A stretch of DNA of 64,000 nt from Algoriphagus zhangzhouensis (GCF_900148515.1 NZ_FRXN01000006.1:62001-126000), one strand, 5' to 3'. Shown: positions 33,151-42,444, counted from the first letter of the stretch. Program-made: numbers and translations. The notes: generated by a model not told the origin, from the letters alone.

Positions 33151-33987
33151 ATGGGAAAATTTTCTAATCCAAGATCCAGTAACGACGGTGGTATCGTCTT
33201 CGGGTTCATTATTATAGGTGTTGGTGTTCTTATTTTGTTAAGAAAGCTAGGTTTTTATTTCCCTGATTGGGTATTGTCCTGGCCAATGATTTTGGTAGGG
33301 GTAGGTATCGTCGTTTTGATCAAACATCAGTTTCAGTCTTTCTTCGGGGCTATGATGTTGGGTTTTGGGCTTTATTTCCTGGTCGAACGAGAATTTGGGT
33401 TTGACTTAGGGATAGAACGCTATGTATTCCCTGTAGGCTTGATTTTATTGGGGATTTATCTAGTGACCCAAAAGCAAAAGGAGAAACGCGTGATTGACAA
33501 TGTGCAGGAGCAAATGAGGAAGAAAACATACCAATCTAGTACAGAGTCTAAATTTTCCTCGGAAAATGTGGAGGATGCCAAAGTCGAGTCCGAAACGAAT
33601 TACTCTAAAAGTTCTACGGGAATGGGAGGAGTTTCTGGAATCTCTTACTCTGACAGTGTAAATATTGATGCGATCCTAAGTGGAGTGAGCAAAAGAATAC
33701 TATCAAAGAATTTTCAGGGTGGAAAGTTGACTGCTTTCATGGGAGGCGTTGATTTGGACTTGAGTCAGGCAGATTTGAATGGCGTTGTGACTGTTCAGGT
33801 CGATGTGATCTTTGGAGGAATGAAATTGGTGGTGCCACCTCATTGGGATGTCAGAACTGAAGTGACCAATATCGCGGCAGGAATTGAGGATAAGCGAATT
33901 TATCGCCAGGCGGAAGTTGATCCGGATAAGGTTTTAGTATTGAAAGGAACCATCCTATTCGGCGGTTTGGAAATCAAATCATTTTAA
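33151..33987 (+). CDS. LiaF-like membrane protein (DUF5668 plus toast-rack domain)
   Basis: A 278-residue protein. Residues about 15-105 form four short membrane segments (GGIVFGFIIIGVGVLILL, WPMILVGVGIVVLI, AMMLGFGLYFLV, VFPVGLILLGIYLV). A charged linker follows, and the C-terminal 100 residues (LTAFMGGVDLDLSQADL, VDVIFGGMKLVVPPHWDV, KGTILFGGLEIKSF) match the LiaF/YvqF toast-rack repeat domain. In Firmicutes LiaF restrains a two-component system for cell-envelope stress. Here it sits 28 bases before a LytS-type kinase and LytTR regulator, which supports a similar role by inference. Confidence 0.85.
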   Translation: MGKFSNPRSSNDGGIVFGFIIIGVGVLILLRKLGFYFPDWVLSWPMILVGVGIVVLIKHQFQSFFGAMMLGFGLYFLVEREFGFDLGIERYVFPVGLILLGIYLVTQKQKEKRVIDNVQEQMRKKTYQSSTESKFSSENVEDAKVESETNYSKSSTGMGGVSGISYSDSVNIDAILSGVSKRILSKNFQGGKLTAFMGGVDLDLSQADLNGVVTVQVDVIFGGMKLVVPPHWDVRTEVTNIAAGIEDKRIYRQAEVDPDKVLVLKGTILFGGLEIKSF

Positions 33988-34015
33988 CGACCTTCCCTAG
34001 CTAAAAGCAAACGTT

Positions 34016-35056
34016 TTGTTTTCTAAGGCCTTTTCTACCCCAAATAAAGCGAATTTCATCATTCAGGGAGCCGGAATTATCTGGCTCCTTGCTACATCTG
34101 TCATTCTTCATTTTTACGGGATTGAATGGATGGTGGCTTTGGGTGACGGTGCTATCTATTCTTTGATTTTCATTGGGAGCATATTTATTCTAGATCGGAT
34201 TTTCAGTTCCTATATTCCCAAAGGGGCAAATACTTGGCTACTACTCATCCTTCCACTTGTTTTAAGTTTGGTTGGAGCCTTGTTTCATAGATATTTCTTG
34301 CAATGGATTTTCTCAGAGGATCTGGCTTATAAGGATCTCCTCCGGAATCATTTTTTGCTTCGTTGGTTGATCCTAGCGATTGTAGAAATAATGGTGACTT
34401 TACTAGCAATAGTAGTGTCCAAGTTGGAGCAACAAGAAGAGCTTCAAAAGAGAGAGCTCCATATGGTAGAGCTCTCCAAGGAGTCAGAGCTATATCAGAT
34501 CCGTCAACAATTGCAGCCACATTTCTTATTTAATAGTTTGAATTCTATCAATGCATTGGTTGTGTCTCAGCCGCAAAAGGCAAGAGAAATGGTTTTGCAG
34601 CTTTCAGACTTTCTAAGAGGTACAATTAGAAAAGATTTACAATCCTGGGTTAAGCTAGAGGAGGAGATAAAATACCTTCAAATGTATCTAGAGATTGAAA
34701 AAGTAAGATTTGGTCATCGACTTCAGGTGAATTTTAATGTGGAGGAAGAAGTTTTGGGAATGCTTATTCCTCAGTTATTGATTCAGCCATTGTTGGAAAA
34801 TGCGATCAAACATGGGCTTTATGGGATTACTGGTCCGGTAGAAATTTATCTAGAAGCAAGGAAAGAGCAGAATTATTTAATAATAATTATTGAAAACCCC
34901 TTTGATCCAGAAGCTCCGGCGGTGAAAGGAACTGGATTTGGATTGAGTTCTGTGGAACGACGGTTGTATTTGATATTTGGAAGGATGGATTTATTGAAGA
35001 AAGATATTCATGGTAATAAATTTTTGGTGCAACTTAAAATTCCACAATTGAAATGA
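34016..35056 (+). CDS. LytS-family sensor histidine kinase
   Basis: A 346-residue membrane kinase. About four N-terminal helices (17-32, 47-60, 73-92, 113-134) are followed by a coiled linker and the His_kinase domain, with H169 in IRQQLQPHFLFNSLNSI. The ATPase part has LLIQPLLENAIKHGL and ends with GTGFGLSSVERRL. The start is TTG at 34016; no ATG exists before residue 39. The stop overlaps the regulator ATG by four bases (ATGA). It follows the LiaF-like gene closely. Confidence 0.93.
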   Translation: MFSKAFSTPNKANFIIQGAGIIWLLATSVILHFYGIEWMVALGDGAIYSLIFIGSIFILDRIFSSYIPKGANTWLLLILPLVLSLVGALFHRYFLQWIFSEDLAYKDLLRNHFLLRWLILAIVEIMVTLLAIVVSKLEQQEELQKRELHMVELSKESELYQIRQQLQPHFLFNSLNSINALVVSQPQKAREMVLQLSDFLRGTIRKDLQSWVKLEEEIKYLQMYLEIEKVRFGHRLQVNFNVEEEVLGMLIPQLLIQPLLENAIKHGLYGITGPVEIYLEARKEQNYLIIIIENPFDPEAPAVKGTGFGLSSVERRLYLIFGRMDLLKKDIHGNKFLVQLKIPQLK

Positions 35057-35775
35057 TTCGAACCATAATTATAGACGACGAGCCTTTGGCCGCTGGAATT
35101 GTAAGGGAGTTTTTAGCCGAGTTTCCCCAGTTTGAAATTGTAGATCAATGTGAGGACGGTTTTCAAGCGATGAAGTCGATTCAAAAGCACCAACCGGATT
35201 TATTGTTCTTGGATGTGCAAATGCCCAAAATTACGGGATTAGAATTGCTGGAATTGTTAGATGAGCCGCCTGCTGTTATTTTTACGACGGCCTTTGATCA
35301 GTATGCTTTAAAAGCTTTTGATGCGCAGGCTGTAGATTATTTACTGAAGCCCTTTTCTCAGGATAGGTTTAGACAGGCCATTGAGAGGTTTTTAAGCACT
35401 CAAGAGAAAGAGATCGATACTTCTGGGATTCAAGATATGGCTGAGAAGAGTAATCGCCTAGTGGTCCGCGTAAAGAATGAAATTAAAATTATTCCTGTTT
35501 CTGAGGTGATGTATTTTGAAGCTCAGGATGATTATATCGCAATTCATACAGATTCCGGTCAGTTTTTAAAAAAGATGACCTTGAAGTCTTTGGAGGAATC
35601 TTTGTCACCAGATCAGTTTGCAAGGATTCATCGCTCTTATATGTTGAATTTGAATCAGATCACGAGGATTGAGCCGTATGAAAGAGATAGCTATTTGGTC
35701 TTTTTGAAAAATGGAGAAAAGCTTCCGGTGAGTAAGACAGGATATGCAAGACTCAGACAAGTGCTGGGTTTATAA
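35053..35775 (+). CDS. LytTR-family response regulator
   Basis: A 240-residue regulator. The receiver domain has D8/D9 and phospho-acceptor D54 in LLFLDVQMPKITG, with FTTAFDQYALKAFDAQAVDYLLKPF before the linker. The LytTR DNA-binding domain spans about 135-240 (IIPVSEVMYFEAQDDYIAIHT, FARIHRSYMLNLNQI, LPVSKTGYARL). It is translationally coupled to the LytS-type kinase. Target promoters are unknown; control of its own operon or of envelope genes is an inference. Confidence 0.95.
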   Translation: MIRTIIIDDEPLAAGIVREFLAEFPQFEIVDQCEDGFQAMKSIQKHQPDLLFLDVQMPKITGLELLELLDEPPAVIFTTAFDQYALKAFDAQAVDYLLKPFSQDRFRQAIERFLSTQEKEIDTSGIQDMAEKSNRLVVRVKNEIKIIPVSEVMYFEAQDDYIAIHTDSGQFLKKMTLKSLEESLSPDQFARIHRSYMLNLNQITRIEPYERDSYLVFLKNGEKLPVSKTGYARLRQVLGL

Positions 35776-35783
35776 AAAAGAAA

Positions 35784-35803
35784 GCCCCGATTGAGATCGG
35801 GGC
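35784..35803 (-). terminator. Terminator of the DUF2795 gene
   Basis: Perfect stem gccccgat (35784-35791) with atcggggc (35796-35803). On the minus strand it is followed by TTTCTTTTTT. It may also stop the LytTR gene coming from the other side. Confidence 0.8.
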
Positions 35804-35815
35804 AGTGCTTTGTAT

Positions 35816-36037
35816 TTAATATTCGTCCTCGTTGAAGAAGAAGTCGTCTTTCGTCGGATAATCCGGCCAGATCTCTTCAATCGTTTCATAGGGCTCTCCG
35901 TCATCCTCCAATTCCTGAAGGTTTTCCACTACTTCTAGTGGCGCTCCAGATCGGATTCCGTAATCAATAAGCTCATCCTTGGTTGCTGGCCAGGGAGCGT
36001 CCTCAAGGTAGGATGCTAGTTCAAGTGTCCAGTACAT
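35816..36037 (-). CDS. DUF2795 small protein
   Basis: A 73-residue acidic protein: YWTLELASYLEDAPWPATKDELIDYGIRSGAPLEVVENLQEL, then DDGEPYETIEEIWPDYPTKDDFFFNEDEY. The APWPATKDELIDYAxRxGxPxxVxxNLxxL pattern is DUF2795, common and conserved in Bacteroidota, of unknown function. It has its own exact -7 element and its own terminator, so it is a single-gene unit. Confidence 0.88.
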   Translation of the reverse strand: MYWTLELASYLEDAPWPATKDELIDYGIRSGAPLEVVENLQELEDDGEPYETIEEIWPDYPTKDDFFFNEDEY

Positions 36038-36073
36038 AGTGTTTATTTTAAGGTGTTCCGGATTTTAAGGTTG

Positions 36074-36081
36074 CAAAATTA
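36074..36081 (-). promoter_or_regulatory. -7 promoter element of the DUF2795 gene
   Basis: Exact TAnnTTTG on the minus strand (taattttg), 36 bases before the ATG. Confidence 0.6.
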
Positions 36082-36114
36082 TCTTTTTTTTTAAATATGT
36101 AATCGTGTACTGAT

Positions 36115-37362
36115 TTATTTAAAAGAAAGTTGCTTCAAAATATAATTTTTTACGTCAACTTTTCTTTTCAGACCGAATAGTTTTTTCTTCATCATGATTT
36201 CAAAGTCGCTACTTCTAGTCTGAAAATTATCAGAATTTCCTTGAGCGGTATCATATTCAGTTTGATCCCTGTGAAGCAAATCCTTCAACAAAGCTGTTTT
36301 GATCTGAATCTGTTCGGCTTCTGGTTTTTCATCAAAATCAGCATATTTTCCATGAACCAGTTTCTCCAAGAATGCTTTCTCAAATACAATATCTGAGAAG
36401 AACTGGAATGACCTGGCTAATAAATTCGCATCTTTTGGTTTGCGAGGAGGAAGTTTTCTCCACTCTTGCTGGATTTCCTTTGCACGATTGATCAAAGAAG
36501 GAGTAGTAGGTTGGCCAGCTAATCTTTTGATTTCGTCAGTCAAAGTCTCTACTTTTTTCATGACCTCGCGCGGATGCATTTGAGGGCCTGGATTAAGGGT
36601 TCTCTTATATCTTGAGAAGATTCTATTGTTCAGTCTGGAAAACTCATCCCAAAGTGGTTGTCTTTTTTCAGCAGGAACTTTCCCGGCAGATTTCCACTCC
36701 TTTTGAATTTTTTTACTGATTTCAAAAGCCATTTTAGCGTCGGGAAGGTCATGTGCTTCTCGTGCTTGAACTACCAAAGCTTCGTATACTTTGATGTTTT
36801 CTTCAGCCTGAAGTGCCAGACCTTCATAGAAATGTCTTCTATTTTCGAAGAAATGCTGCACAGAATCATTGAATTGTGCTTCGATTTCTTCCTGAATTTC
36901 CTTTTCAACCGGTCCAGTCTTGATCCATCTCAATTTTAGCTCTTTATAAAATTCAGTGGTTTCTCTCCAGTCCGTGTCGTCTTTTTTGGATTCAGCCTCT
37001 AGGATCAAAGCCTGCTTAACCTCCAAATTTTTGGTCCGGTTAGCCTGAATGATCTCGTTGAGGAATTCTTCTTGTTGATTCAGTTCGTCGATCAAAGGGA
37101 TAAAGTCACCCAAAGCGTCTGATTCATAGAGTGAATCACGAAGGTGAATCAATTTCATTAGAAAAGAGCCTTTGTTTTGGTTCTCCTGGATATCGGTCTT
37201 GAGCTTTTCTACTTTTTCTTTCAGTTGCTCAAAGCGACTTTCAAAATAAGCTAGGGTAGAGGCTTCGTCCTCTTTTACTTCACCGATCTCCCTATCTGCT
37301 GTTCCAAGAAATCCCTTCAAATAAACTTTATCGTCTTTAATGTATCCATACGGATGCTCCAT
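36115..37362 (-). CDS. DUF349-repeat coiled-coil protein
   Basis: A 415-residue mostly helical protein with several DUF349 units of the form E-x-W-K-x-G-x-V-P-x-x-x-x-x-x-L-W-x-x-F: RWIKTGPVEKEIQEEIEAQFNDSV, EWKSAGKVPAEKRQPLWDEFSRL, and a third EWRKLPPRKPKDANLLARSFQFF. The N-terminal 60 residues include an acidic coiled coil. Function is unknown. I choose ATG at 37362 (MEHPYGYIKDDKVYLKGF) because the 30 residues added by the longer ORF lie over the upstream promoter region and do not resemble the family. Confidence 0.85.
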   Translation of the reverse strand: MEHPYGYIKDDKVYLKGFLGTADREIGEVKEDEASTLAYFESRFEQLKEKVEKLKTDIQENQNKGSFLMKLIHLRDSLYESDALGDFIPLIDELNQQEEFLNEIIQANRTKNLEVKQALILEAESKKDDTDWRETTEFYKELKLRWIKTGPVEKEIQEEIEAQFNDSVQHFFENRRHFYEGLALQAEENIKVYEALVVQAREAHDLPDAKMAFEISKKIQKEWKSAGKVPAEKRQPLWDEFSRLNNRIFSRYKRTLNPGPQMHPREVMKKVETLTDEIKRLAGQPTTPSLINRAKEIQQEWRKLPPRKPKDANLLARSFQFFSDIVFEKAFLEKLVHGKYADFDEKPEAEQIQIKTALLKDLLHRDQTEYDTAQGNSDNFQTRSSDFEIMMKKKLFGLKRKVDVKNYILKQLSFK

Positions 37363-37492
37363 TGTTCTACAGTAGGTTAGGTGGTCGTTTTCAATTTTCC
37401 GCAAATTAATTAATTCAAAAGCACTTATCCTAAGAAAGGGCTTTTTTTGCATCTTTGCTCTTTAACGCAAATTTTCAAGAAAAATTCAACGC

Positions 37493-39172
37493 ATGAGCGC
37501 AGAAAAAATCATCTTTTCCATGGCTGGTGTTTCCAAAGTCTACCCGCCACAGAAAAAAGTTCTTAAAGATATCTACCTCTCATTTTTTTATGGAGCCAAA
37601 ATCGGTGTCCTAGGTCTTAACGGTTCCGGTAAGTCTTCTTTGCTGAGAATCATCGCCGGAATGGACAAAGATTACTTAGGTGAAGTAGTCTTCTCTCCGG
37701 GATATACCGTAGGAATGCTAGAGCAAGAGCCTCAATTGGATCCAAATAAAACTGTCAAAGAGGTCGTCGAAGAAGCAGTTGCTGACACGGTTAATTTGCT
37801 GAAAGAATTCGAAGAAATCAACGAAAAGTTTATGGATCCTGCATTGATGGATGATATGGATGCCATGAACAAGCTAATCGAGCGTCAGGGGGAAGTTCAG
37901 GAAAAACTGGATGCCGCCAATGCTTGGGAGCTGGACGTGATGCTGGACAAAGCCATGGATGCTTTGAGACTCCCTCCAAGTGATGCTATCGTTGGGAATC
38001 TTTCCGGAGGTGAGAAAAGGAGAGTGGCACTTTGTCGCTTATTGCTTCAGGAACCTGATGTCCTGCTTCTGGATGAACCTACTAACCACTTGGATGCGGA
38101 ATCTGTACATTGGTTGGAGCAGCACTTACAACATTATAAAGGAACTGTCATCGCAGTAACTCACGATAGATATTTCTTGGATAATGTAGCAGGTTGGATT
38201 TTGGAATTAGACCGTGGAGAGGGTATTCCTTGGAAAGGGAATTACTCTTCTTGGTTGGACCAAAAGCAGCAACGTTTGAAGCAGGAGGAGAAAACCGAGT
38301 CCAAGCGTCAAAAGACCTTGGAGCGAGAATTAGAGTGGATCAGAATGTCTCCAAAAGCGCGTCAATCCAAAGGAAAGGCACGTTTGAACGCTTATGACAA
38401 ATTGATCGGAGAAGAATCCAAAGAGAAAGAAGCTAAGTTGGAATTGTTTATTCCACCGGGACCAAGATTGGGTGCCAAGGTGATCGAAGCCAACAATGTT
38501 TCCAAAGCTTATGGAGATAAATTATTGTTCGAAAATTTAAGCTTTGCCCTTCCTCAAGGTGGTATTGTGGGAATTATTGGCCCTAATGGTGCCGGTAAAA
38601 CTACCCTCTTCAAATTGATCACCGGTCAGGAAAAACCGGATTCTGGGAATTTCGAAGTGGGTGAGACAGTAAAGCTGGCCTATGTAGATCAAGAGCATGA
38701 TACTTTGGATGCAAATAAGACCGTTTACCAGACAATTTCGGAAGGCAATGAATTGATGAAATTGGGTAATAAGGAAGTGAATTCTAGAGCTTATGTTTCC
38801 AAGTTCAACTTTGCTGGATCTGATCAGGAGAAAAAAGTAGGAGTGCTTTCAGGTGGTGAAAGGAACCGAGTTCATTTGGCTTTGACATTGAAGGAAGGTG
38901 GAAACCTGTTGCTTTTGGATGAACCTACCAACGACTTGGATGTAAATACACTTCGAGCTTTGGAAGAAGCCTTGGAAAACTTTGGTGGCTGTGCAGTGAT
39001 TATCTCCCACGACCGTTGGTTCTTGGATAGAATCTGCACCCATATTTTAGCATTTGAAGGAGATTCTCAAGTGTATTGGTTTGAAGGAAACTTCTCCGAT
39101 TACGAAGAGAATAAGAAGAAGCGTCTGGGTGATCAGGCACCTTCTAGAATCAGATATAAAAATTTGAAGTAA
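37493..39172 (+). CDS. ettA: Energy-dependent translational throttle protein EttA (ABC-F)
   Basis: A 559-residue ABC-F ATPase that binds the ribosomal E site and gates the first peptide bond according to energy state. It has two ABC domains without membrane part: Walker A GLNGSGKSS (41-49), signature LSGGEKRRVAL, Walker B LLLDEPTNHLDAES in the first; GPNGAGKTT, LSGGERNRVHLAL and LLLDEPTNDLDVNT in the second. The linker has KARQSKGKARLNAY, and the sequence is colinear with E. coli EttA (555 residues). A terminator follows. Confidence 0.95.
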   Translation: MSAEKIIFSMAGVSKVYPPQKKVLKDIYLSFFYGAKIGVLGLNGSGKSSLLRIIAGMDKDYLGEVVFSPGYTVGMLEQEPQLDPNKTVKEVVEEAVADTVNLLKEFEEINEKFMDPALMDDMDAMNKLIERQGEVQEKLDAANAWELDVMLDKAMDALRLPPSDAIVGNLSGGEKRRVALCRLLLQEPDVLLLDEPTNHLDAESVHWLEQHLQHYKGTVIAVTHDRYFLDNVAGWILELDRGEGIPWKGNYSSWLDQKQQRLKQEEKTESKRQKTLERELEWIRMSPKARQSKGKARLNAYDKLIGEESKEKEAKLELFIPPGPRLGAKVIEANNVSKAYGDKLLFENLSFALPQGGIVGIIGPNGAGKTTLFKLITGQEKPDSGNFEVGETVKLAYVDQEHDTLDANKTVYQTISEGNELMKLGNKEVNSRAYVSKFNFAGSDQEKKVGVLSGGERNRVHLALTLKEGGNLLLLDEPTNDLDVNTLRALEEALENFGGCAVIISHDRWFLDRICTHILAFEGDSQVYWFEGNFSDYEENKKKRLGDQAPSRIRYKNLK

Positions 39173-39190
39173 GAATTTAGAAAGCTAAAG

Positions 39191-39224
39191 CCCTCTGGAT
39201 CAGAATGAATCGGAGGGTTTTTTT
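39191..39224 (+). terminator. Intrinsic terminator of ettA
   Basis: Stem ccctc (39191-39195) with gaggg (39213-39217), extended by gga/tcg pairing, followed by seven T. Confidence 0.75.
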
Positions 39225-39352
39225 AAAAGTTTTAACGGTTTGACTATGAGTAGGCGGGCTTAAGAAGCACTTTCCTGTTAGCCATGTCAAAAGTTAGTTA
39301 ATAGTTTTATTGTTTAGTTTTTCACTGTTGCCTCGCTTACTTCGTGCCTTTT

Positions 39353-39811
39353 TTATTTTTTCTTCTTTTCAAAGCTGATAAGCAGAAAATTTAATTGGTC
39401 AATTAATGTTTGATCTGCCGATTCCTTTTGGCTTAGGTAATCTACTTTGGTCACTACATCCCGGTAGTCATTTTCAGACTTAATCCTTCCTTGGCCGAGG
39501 ATCTTAGAAATTCGTTTTTCAAATCTTTCGTGGAGGTTGACTTCGTGTCCCGTTCGTTCTTTTATGAAATCATTAAATTTCAAATCTTCTGTCTCTCGAA
39601 GCACTTCAGTCAGGTTTCGAAACCACTGTTTTAATTTGGATAGACGACCTTTTGTAAAGCTCTCATTTACCTCGATTTTTAACTTTTGAAAATGTTGAGA
39701 AGAATTGAAATCGTTTGTCGCGATTTGTATGGTTTCGGATAGGTAGTCCAAAGTCGAAAGATTCAAATCACGATATTTTTCGAGTTCCGTATGTTTATTA
39801 AGGTTAGTCAT
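39353..39811 (-). CDS. Unknown helical protein
   Basis: A 152-residue charged, mainly helical protein with no signal peptide, membrane segment or recognised motif. It is rich in K, E and L, with a basic end (SFEKKKK). Long helices such as FQKLKIEVNESFTKGRLSKLKQWFRNLTEVLRETEDLKF suggest a coiled or bundle structure. It stands alone between ettA and the metallophosphoesterase gene on the opposite strand to ettA. Coding status rests on its length and lack of overlap. Confidence 0.6.
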   Translation of the reverse strand: MTNLNKHTELEKYRDLNLSTLDYLSETIQIATNDFNSSQHFQKLKIEVNESFTKGRLSKLKQWFRNLTEVLRETEDLKFNDFIKERTGHEVNLHERFEKRISKILGQGRIKSENDYRDVVTKVDYLSQKESADQTLIDQLNFLLISFEKKKK

Positions 39812-39861
39812 TTTGTCGGTTGTTCAGCATGAGGCACAACTTATTCATAAATACGGTTTTT

Positions 39862-39899
39862 CAGTACAAATCTACCTATGAGCAGGTGGATTTGTACTG
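39862..39899. repeat. 16-bp hairpin behind the metallophosphoesterase gene
   Basis: Left arm cagtacaaatctacct (39862-39877) and right arm aggtggatttgtactg (39884-39899) pair along 16 positions with one G-T type mismatch and a 6-base loop. No T-run follows on either strand, so it is either an unusual terminator or an mRNA 3'-end-protecting structure. Confidence 0.7.
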
Positions 39900-39900
39900 T

Positions 39901-41139
39901 TTACTTCTTCTTCAATTCCAGTACCGTAATCTCTGGCCAAATACCAACTCTTCCCGGAAAAGCCAAAAATCCAAAACCTCGATTGACATGGAGATATCGA
40001 CCTAGTTCCTCGTATAATCCGGCCCATTTGGGATAGCGAAGGGAGGCGGGGCTCCATTTTATAAATCCGGGGATTTCGATTCCAAACTGCATTCCATGGG
40101 TATGTCCACTTAGAGTCAAATGAATGAATTGAGCGAATTTTTTCACCTCCTCATCAAAGTGCGATGGGTCATGACTCATCAAGATTTTAAAGCCTTTGTC
40201 ACTCAGGTTTTCGGTTGCTTTCCCCAAGTCTCCATATTGAGCAAAACCTTTTCCCCAGTTCTCAACCCCAATTAAGTCTATACTTGCCACCTCCCCTTCG
40301 ATTCCGCTCAGGGCAGGTTTTTGAAGCTTGATGTTTTCATTACGAAGGAGTTGAAATCCCAATTCTTTTTGAATATCAGCCAGGCGATTCAGATTGGCTT
40401 TTTTAGCCTCTTGATTCGGCCAAGACATATAATCACCGTAATCGTGGTTGCCCAAAATAGAATACTTGCCCATCGGAGCCTTTAGCTTTTTGAATGTATC
40501 GACCCAAGGCTCCATTTCTCCGGCATGATTGTTTACCAAGTCTCCTGTAAAAAGTATCACATCGGATTCCTGCTGGTTGATCAGGTCGACACCGTATTCC
40601 AATTTCTTTTTGTCATCAAAACTTCCAGAGTGGATGTCTGAAATCTGTGTGATTGTAAATCCGTCAAACTCTTCCGGTAAATCATCGAACTCCAAGGTGT
40701 GTTTGACTACTCGGTAGCGGTATTTTCCAATCAAAACTCCATGAAGAATTCCAACAAAGGGAATAGCTGAAAGAATCAAAGCTGTTTGACTGACGAACTT
40801 TCTACGGTCAGGAAGGAAATCACCTTCTCGGCTTCCACTTACAGATTGGTAGGCTCCTGCGAAAAATCGAGTGATATCTTCACCAAACATAAATACAAGT
40901 ACAATCAGCTTGGGAACCAGCGATAAAACCATCAATGAAACCATCCTTCCAAAATGAAGGCTGACTTGACCTCGATCGTAGGTCATAAAGCCATAAGCTA
41001 CATAGAGATAAACAAATATGGAAAATGCCCAAAAGGCAATTTTTACTAGGGTTTGCTCTGGGAAAAGGGTTTTAAATGCCTGGTAAGAATACCAGTCGAT
41101 TAAGGCTAGGAATACAATAAATATGAGAGTACGAATCAC
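39901..41139 (-). CDS. Membrane-anchored metallophosphoesterase
   Basis: A 412-residue protein with about four N-terminal membrane segments (5-25, 33-53, 66-87, 118-138) and a calcineurin-like phosphoesterase domain. The two-metal motifs are all present: D168/H170 in SDIHSG, GD (199-200), GNHD (230-233), SHDP, and GHTHG near residue 350. The layout resembles YkuE/YaeI-like enzymes, some of which cleave UDP-2,3-diacylglucosamine or other lipid-linked pyrophosphates; the substrate here is not known. The start is GTG at 41139. Confidence 0.88.
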   Translation of the reverse strand: MIRTLIFIVFLALIDWYSYQAFKTLFPEQTLVKIAFWAFSIFVYLYVAYGFMTYDRGQVSLHFGRMVSLMVLSLVPKLIVLVFMFGEDITRFFAGAYQSVSGSREGDFLPDRRKFVSQTALILSAIPFVGILHGVLIGKYRYRVVKHTLEFDDLPEEFDGFTITQISDIHSGSFDDKKKLEYGVDLINQQESDVILFTGDLVNNHAGEMEPWVDTFKKLKAPMGKYSILGNHDYGDYMSWPNQEAKKANLNRLADIQKELGFQLLRNENIKLQKPALSGIEGEVASIDLIGVENWGKGFAQYGDLGKATENLSDKGFKILMSHDPSHFDEEVKKFAQFIHLTLSGHTHGMQFGIEIPGFIKWSPASLRYPKWAGLYEELGRYLHVNRGFGFLAFPGRVGIWPEITVLELKKK

Positions 41140-41301
41140 TATGTTCTGTTTTAATTGATCTAAAAGGGCGTTTATTTTTGGATTTATTGAGAGGATCCAA
41201 ATTTGAAATATACATTGAGATTAATTTTTAACGCCTTGTCTCAATCTAAGTTTAGCTCCTTGATAATTTTCCCTTTGGTTAAGGGGAACAGTTACGAAAG
41301 G

Positions 41302-42444
41302 TTATATTTTTTCAAGTAAATGTTTTAAGACTTTTTCGAAATGAAAATATTCCATAGCTATTTCTCTAGCATGTTTACTTTGGGAATTATAGTCAAGGTT
41401 GATTTCATTAAAAATAGATTCCAGCTCCAAAGGACTTTTAAATGAGAATAAACCTTTCCCGGATTTAATAAATTTTGAAAATCCGGTTTCTTGAACAACA
41501 ACAGGTTTACCACTCATTAGATAAGCGGCGCTTCTTTCACTGAACCAACCGCTATTGCTTGAAACATAACCCTCTTTGGCTACGCTCCATTCCCCTTTAG
41601 ATTGGGAAATGTACATTTGATAGGACTCTGGGGTTAATGTAACTTCAGTGGGGTTTATTATATTCCAACCGTAAGTCTTAAGTTTCTCAGTAGGTGCTGT
41701 ACTTCCTCCTAAAGCCAATTCAAATTGTTCCTTGAAAATTTTTGGAGTGTTTAGAAAACCTTGGAAAGAGTCAGATTTCATTCCGAATACCTTTCCATTC
41801 CATTCCACGTTTTCATAGCTCTCCCATTGCATCACGGTTGTCCAGTTTGCCTTTGAAGTGATTTCTTTGCTTTGAATCCAAAGACCTGGGATTACTGGTT
41901 GGCGAGTAGGAGCCCAATTGTATTGGTGAGATGGGATGATACAGTCTTCGTTTCCGATGTTTTCTCCAAATGAAAAAAAAGCATTATGCTCCTTTGCATT
42001 TTGATTCATCGCGGGGTTTTTCAGGAGACGAATTTGCGTAAATAATGGGTCGGTGTCTATAAAAGCTTTGATTGGGATATTTAGAAAAATATCATCCAAT
42101 TGATTAATCCCGGAAAGGTTTAAAAGGATGTCTGCATCTTTTGAGAAAGTAATGACTTCTTGTTTTGTTTTCCCATGCCATTGATTTGAATGCTCATCAA
42201 AATAGGCCCATTGATGTTTTAATCCGTGTTTAGAAAAAATAGAATTAATGAATTCTAGGCCAAATGAGGGGTCTGTTGAAAATTCATGGCTAACTGGATT
42301 GTAGCAGGAAGGATAATTCCCGCTTTGTTCTAAAAAGAGAACATCATTCCCTAAAAGTTTTAGGCCTAAGGCATATTGGAAATGGTGCCAAACCAAACCA
42401 CCAACTGGCCCCCTTACAATATATCCCAGAAGGATTATTTTCAT
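41302..42444 (-). CDS. GT-B-like glycosyltransferase (paralogue A)
   Basis: A 380-residue protein built like a two-domain GT-B glycosyltransferase. The N terminus (ILLGYIVRGPVGGLVWHHFQYALGLKLLGNDVLFLEQ) is a Rossmann-type domain; the C-terminal part with GWFSERSAAYLMSGKPVVVQETGFSK and GLFSF resembles the donor-binding end of GT4-like enzymes. It is clearly paralogous to the protein at 43688-44869, sharing DTDPxFTQI and GENIxxxDCxIP. It is the last gene of the eight-gene operon and starts in a four-base overlap with the acyltransferase before it. Donor and acceptor unknown. Confidence 0.78.
   Translation of the reverse strand: MKIILLGYIVRGPVGGLVWHHFQYALGLKLLGNDVLFLEQSGNYPSCYNPVSHEFSTDPSFGLEFINSIFSKHGLKHQWAYFDEHSNQWHGKTKQEVITFSKDADILLNLSGINQLDDIFLNIPIKAFIDTDPLFTQIRLLKNPAMNQNAKEHNAFFSFGENIGNEDCIIPSHQYNWAPTRQPVIPGLWIQSKEITSKANWTTVMQWESYENVEWNGKVFGMKSDSFQGFLNTPKIFKEQFELALGGSTAPTEKLKTYGWNIINPTEVTLTPESYQMYISQSKGEWSVAKEGYVSSNSGWFSERSAAYLMSGKPVVVQETGFSKFIKSGKGLFSFKSPLELESIFNEINLDYNSQSKHAREIAMEYFHFEKVLKHLLEKI

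Noticed and set aside
41140..41301. Separate small gene between the metallophosphoesterase and the glycan operon
   Set aside because: The 162-base gap has no open frame of useful length; it is treated as spacer.
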